The position numbers and the translations under genes were made by a program. The notes below the pieces were generated by a model, which made no database searches, was not told where the DNA came from, and worked only from the letters and a program-made list of their open reading frames with translations. Positions 61,121-64,000 of a stretch of DNA of 64,000 bases are shown piece by piece. Each line of letters begins with the position of its first letter. Position 1 is the stretch's first letter. This DNA comes from Winogradskyella marincola (GTDB lineage Bacteria > Bacteroidota > Bacteroidia > Flavobacteriales > Flavobacteriaceae): assembly GCF_029624125.1 (NCBI RefSeq), contig NZ_JARSBN010000007.1, positions 62,001-126,000 of the forward strand. Reading direction: 5' to 3'.

Positions 61121-62316
61121 GAACAGTAGGCTATTTTGTTTTTCTTTCTAATCTTCTGTTTTCTGTAGATTAGAATTGCCAAGGCTACCGTAGCACCAGA
61201 AAAGGCTAAACAAGCACCAACTAACGACGACGTAGAAACACTGTAACCATAAGCAATTGGTAATCCTGCTAAGTAAGCACCAAGAGCATTTCCCATATTA
61301 AATGCGCTTTGGTTCATAGAAGACCCAAGCATTTCTGAACCTTTGGCAGAGTTGATAATTGCCATTTGTATTGGTGTAGAAATTGTGAACGCTATCATAC
61401 CTACTATGAAGGTAAAAATCATCGCAACAACAACATTTGATATCATAAAAGAATTACAAACCAAGATAATAGTCATAGACAGCAAACTAATACCAACTGC
61501 TCTTAAGGGCGAAAAGATTTCAGCTAGTTTAGCACCGATAAAGTTTCCACAAAACATACCCAATCCAGCTAAAATCATTGCTATACTAATGGCATTTTCA
61601 GATAGACTTACCGTTTCTGTCAATAAAGGAGCTATGTAGCTATACCAAGCAAAAAACCCACCTGTACCAACAGTTGTAAGCGCTATTAATGCCCAAAGTT
61701 CTAAATTTTTAAGTCCTTTTTCTTCTGAAGTTGCAGGTCGTTTTACATCTTTTTCAAACTGTGGCATCCAATAAAAAACACTTGCTAAAGCCAAAATGCC
61801 GACAACTCCTACCATTAAAAAAGATACACTCCAATCGTATTGATTTCCTAAGTATGTTCCTAAAGGCACACCAATAACATTGGCTATGGTTAATCCAGAA
61901 AACATCACTGCAATTGCTTGTGCAGATTTCCCTTCTTTTGCCAACTTACCTGCTACTACGGCACCAATACCAAAAAAAGCACCATGAGGCAATCCTGAAA
62001 GAAAACGTGCCACTAACATAAATCCATAACTTGAAGAAAAAGCAGATATGGTATTGAAAATGGTAAACCAAACCATTAATAACAATAACATTCTATGAGG
62101 CGCAATTTTTCTACTAAGGCTTGTTAATAAAGGCGCACCCACTACGACACCCAATGCATAAGCTGAAATGAAATGACCTGCCTCAGGAATGGTAATGCTT
62201 AAAGCATTGGCTACATTGGGTAAAATACCCATAATAACAAATTCCGTTAAGCCAATACCAAACCCACCAACAGCTAAAGCTAACAAAGCTTTTTTGTTAG
62301 AATTTTTCTCTTTCAT
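61117..62316 (-). CDS. MFS transporter, AraJ-like
   Basis: A 399-residue, 12-helix major facilitator of the DHA1/AraJ-like type. Family features are GLTEFVIMGILPNVA in helix 1, APLLTSLSRKIAPHRMLLLL (about 57-76) in the loop between helices 2 and 3, and FLSGLPHGAFFGIGAV in helix 4. Such proteins usually export sugars, drugs or other small molecules. The last C-terminal residues are very basic (RKQKIRKKNKIAYC). It follows dgoD on the same strand after 238 bases that hold a striking inverted repeat, so separate regulation is likely. Its role in sugar efflux is only inferred from the neighbours. Confidence 0.85.
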   Translation of the reverse strand: MKEKNSNKKALLALAVGGFGIGLTEFVIMGILPNVANALSITIPEAGHFISAYALGVVVGAPLLTSLSRKIAPHRMLLLLMVWFTIFNTISAFSSSYGFMLVARFLSGLPHGAFFGIGAVVAGKLAKEGKSAQAIAVMFSGLTIANVIGVPLGTYLGNQYDWSVSFLMVGVVGILALASVFYWMPQFEKDVKRPATSEEKGLKNLELWALIALTTVGTGGFFAWYSYIAPLLTETVSLSENAISIAMILAGLGMFCGNFIGAKLAEIFSPLRAVGISLLSMTIILVCNSFMISNVVVAMIFTFIVGMIAFTISTPIQMAIINSAKGSEMLGSSMNQSAFNMGNALGAYLAGLPIAYGYSVSTSSLVGACLAFSGATVALAILIYRKQKIRKKNKIAYCS

Positions 62317-62394
62317 AGCAATTATTTATAACTAGCAATTTGAGAGCAAAATTCTGAAAAATTGATAGATTTTAATAGCACTAACTTATCTTAT

Positions 62395-62457
62395 ATCTAT
62401 ACTATATTAACACTGTTAAAATTATATTAAAATAATTAAAGTTAATATAGTATAGAT
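62395..62457. repeat. 17-base perfect inverted repeat upstream of the MFS gene
   Basis: ATCTATACTATATTAAC (62395-62411) and its exact reverse complement GTTAATATAGTATAGAT (62441-62457), 29 bases apart. A second, overlapping dyad TTAACA-C-TGTTAA lies at 62407-62419. Both sit upstream of a one-mismatch -7 candidate (minus-strand GAATTTTG, 62347-62354) for the MFS gene, so operator sites are likely. Confidence 0.6.
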
Positions 62458-62554
62458 TTTAAACATAAAAATCAATCAAGTTGTTGTTGTTTCAAGCAAT
62501 TGTAAGACGTTAAATTATCTTGATTTACGATCAATGAAAGTTTTGATTACAACT

Positions 62555-63712
62555 CTACCATTCAGCAAAGTTTCCATCTTCATTTCTCCAAATAGGGTTT
62601 TTCCAATCGTGACCAATTTTTTGACCTTCTTTTAGTTTTTCTTCATCAATCTCAACTCCTAATCCTGGTTTCGTTAATAAATCTAAGTATCCATTTTTCA
62701 CATCAAAAACTTCAGGATTTTTAACATAATCTAATAAATCGAAACCTTGGTTATAGTGAATACCCAAACTACTTTCTTGAATAATAGCATTTGGTGAAGA
62801 AAAATCTAAATGCAAAGCAGATGCAAGAGATATTGGCCCTAAAGGACAATGAGGTGCAATTGCTATATCATACGCTTCTGCCATTGTAGCAATTCTTTTG
62901 ACTTCTGAGATTCCGCCTGCATGGCTTAAATCTGGCTGAATAATATCTACAACACCTTGATGTAATACGTCTTTAAAATCCCATCGAGACAGCATTCTCT
63001 CGCCTGTTGCTATTGGTATACTTGTATAAGAGTAAATATGCTTGAGAGCATCATTATTTTCACTTAAAACAGGCTCTTCAATAAACATTGGATCATAAGG
63101 CGCTAACTCATCTATTAACTTTTTTACCATTGGCTTGTGTACTCTTCCATGAAAATCTAAGCCTATATCTATTTCGTTACCAAACTCCTCTCTTAACAGC
63201 TTAATATTTCGGGCAACGCTTTTTATATCTTTTATGGTAGATACCCAAGGCATTTGACCTGTAGCATTCATTTTTACTGCTCTATAACCTTGAGCTATTT
63301 TTTCATGAGCTTGCTCTAAAACCACATCAGGATTATCGCCTCCAATCCAACAGTACATCTTCATTTTTTGCCTTACCGCACCTCCTAAAAGCTCATATAC
63401 AGGAACATTTAAATACTTTCCTTTTATGTCCCACAATGCTTGATCGATACCAGAAATAGCACTCATAAGTATGGTACCTCCTCTGTAAAATCCACCTCTG
63501 TAAAGTACTTGCCATATATCTTCGATATGGTTTGCCGTTCTACCAATTAGATAAGGTTCTAACTCTCTAACACAAGCCGCAACAGAATCTGCTTTTCCTT
63601 CTACAACAGGCTCACCCCAACCAACAATTCCACCTTTAGTAGTTACTTTAACAAATAACCATCTTGGTGGCACTTTAAATAATTCTAATTTGACAATTTC
63701 TAATTGATCCAT
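62555..63712 (-). CDS. dgoD: D-galactonate dehydratase
   Basis: A 385-residue cytoplasmic enzyme of the mandelate racemase branch of the enolase superfamily. It dehydrates D-galactonate to 2-keto-3-deoxygalactonate. The N-terminal capping domain contains PRWLFVKVTTKGGIVGWGEP and LYRGGFYRGG. The metal and catalytic residues lie in IGLDFHGRV (Asp, His), FIEEPVLSEN (Glu), IATGERMLSRWDF (Glu) and IAPHCPLGPI (His). The close match of the whole protein to DgoD favours galactonate over related acid sugars. It overlaps the dgoA-like gene upstream by 13 bases, indicating coupling. Confidence 0.92.
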   Translation of the reverse strand: MDQLEIVKLELFKVPPRWLFVKVTTKGGIVGWGEPVVEGKADSVAACVRELEPYLIGRTANHIEDIWQVLYRGGFYRGGTILMSAISGIDQALWDIKGKYLNVPVYELLGGAVRQKMKMYCWIGGDNPDVVLEQAHEKIAQGYRAVKMNATGQMPWVSTIKDIKSVARNIKLLREEFGNEIDIGLDFHGRVHKPMVKKLIDELAPYDPMFIEEPVLSENNDALKHIYSYTSIPIATGERMLSRWDFKDVLHQGVVDIIQPDLSHAGGISEVKRIATMAEAYDIAIAPHCPLGPISLASALHLDFSSPNAIIQESSLGIHYNQGFDLLDYVKNPEVFDVKNGYLDLLTKPGLGVEIDEEKLKEGQKIGHDWKNPIWRNEDGNFAEW

Positions 63713-64000
63713 TTAGACTCGTTTTTAATTTTCACAAATTGTTCTGCATTTGCCTTTACTCCATCAAACGCTTTAGATTTTGTTAAAGCACTTCCTAAAC
63801 CGAAACCAGATACACCAGCTAAAATCCATTCTTCTGCATTAGAAAGGTCTATTCCGCCTACCGCAAAAAAAGCCACATCATCTAAAGGTGATTTTACTGA
63901 TTTAAAATAACTTATACCCAAATTGCCTGCTGGAAACAGTTTTACAATATCCGCTCCACAAGCAACTGCAGTACAAATTTCTGTTGGTGTTATGGCTCCC
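63700..64000 (-). CDS. dgoA: 2-dehydro-3-deoxy-6-phosphogalactonate aldolase, 5' part cut by window end
   Basis: The C-terminal part (about 99 residues) of a KDPG/KDPGal-type aldolase. The frame stays open to the window edge, where it reads GAITPTEICTAVACGADIVK and then LFPAGNLGISYFKS. The lysine of IVKLFPA is the Schiff-base residue of the family, and AVGGIDLSNAEEW and GVSGFGLGSAL form the phosphate-binding end. It would split 2-keto-3-deoxy-6-phosphogalactonate to pyruvate and glyceraldehyde-3-phosphate, following DgoD and a kinase not seen here. Related KDPG aldolase (Eda) cannot be excluded from this fragment, but pairing with dgoD favours DgoA. The real start lies beyond the window. Confidence 0.85.
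   Translation of the reverse strand, partial: GAITPTEICTAVACGADIVKLFPAGNLGISYFKSVKSPLDDVAFFAVGGIDLSNAEEWILAGVSGFGLGSALTKSKAFDGVKANAEQFVKIKNESKWIN

Noticed and set aside
63700-63921. Separate 73-residue gene at the window end
   Set aside because: The apparent start is an internal TTG codon for Leu within the aldolase phrase PAGNLGISY; the frame continues to the window edge, so it is one truncated gene.

Overview
The window is about 64 kb of AT-rich chromosome from a member of the Flavobacteriaceae (phylum Bacteroidota), probably marine or otherwise polysaccharide-degrading. This rests on the gliding motility genes gldB and gldC, a SusC/SusD outer-membrane uptake pair, a type IX secretion (Por) C-terminal sorting domain, a mevalonate-pathway isoprenoid cluster, and promoter boxes of the Bacteroidota type TAnnTTTG. 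No rRNA, tRNA, CRISPR array, transposase or integrase was recognised. The species is not identified.

Layout. 0-5.7 kb is conserved core: a secreted protein, gldC/gldB, nadE, an atypical NarL-type response regulator and dnaG. 5.7-9.9 kb is an accessory island of orphan genes (small lipoproteins and membrane proteins, a DUF6624-like lipoprotein, a serine beta-lactamase-like hydrolase). Related imperfect palindromes sit directly after several of the stop codons. 10-27 kb is core again: a carboxypeptidase-regulatory-like secreted protein, a transglutaminase-like protein, a pseudouridine synthase-like protein without its catalytic Asp, a UbiA prenyltransferase, mevalonate kinase, diphosphomevalonate decarboxylase, a DUF1697 protein, a BaiN-like flavoprotein, a lipoprotein, a 1238-residue phosphoesterase/kinase-like/beta-barrel fusion, SelO, an HD-PycTM fusion and a GAF protein.

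27.3-54.7 kb is one large alpha-glucan (starch/glycogen/maltodextrin) utilisation locus. A divergent promoter region at 45.56-45.83 kb, with a perfect LacI-type palindrome, separates two arms. The rightward arm encodes SusC, SusD, a SusE-like binding lipoprotein and a T9SS-secreted alpha-amylase. The leftward arm encodes a LacI regulator, an MFS (SLC45-like) sugar importer, beta-phosphoglucomutase, a GH65 phosphorylase, four GH13 lipoproteins, an esterase-like lipoprotein, a GH31 alpha-glucosidase and a GH97 alpha-glucosidase. The inferred path is: long glucan is cut outside the cell by the T9SS amylase and captured by SusCDE; oligosaccharides are trimmed by the GH13/GH31/GH97 enzymes; maltose is imported by the MFS protein; GH65 phosphorolysis gives glucose plus beta-glucose-1-phosphate, which PgmB converts to glucose-6-phosphate.

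54.7-64 kb is a second sugar region, for galactose-containing substrates: an SSS sodium symporter and GntR regulator, a divergent GH53 endo-galactanase and GH2 beta-galactosidase, an MFS transporter, and a dgoD/dgoA pair for galactonate catabolism (dgoA runs off the window end).

No wholly new system is demonstrable from sequence alone. The best candidates are the palindrome-punctuated orphan-gene island, the phosphoesterase/kinase-like/barrel fusion, the HD-PycTM protein, and three core proteins whose key residues are replaced (DnaG zinc ligands, receiver phospho-acceptor, pseudouridine synthase Asp).
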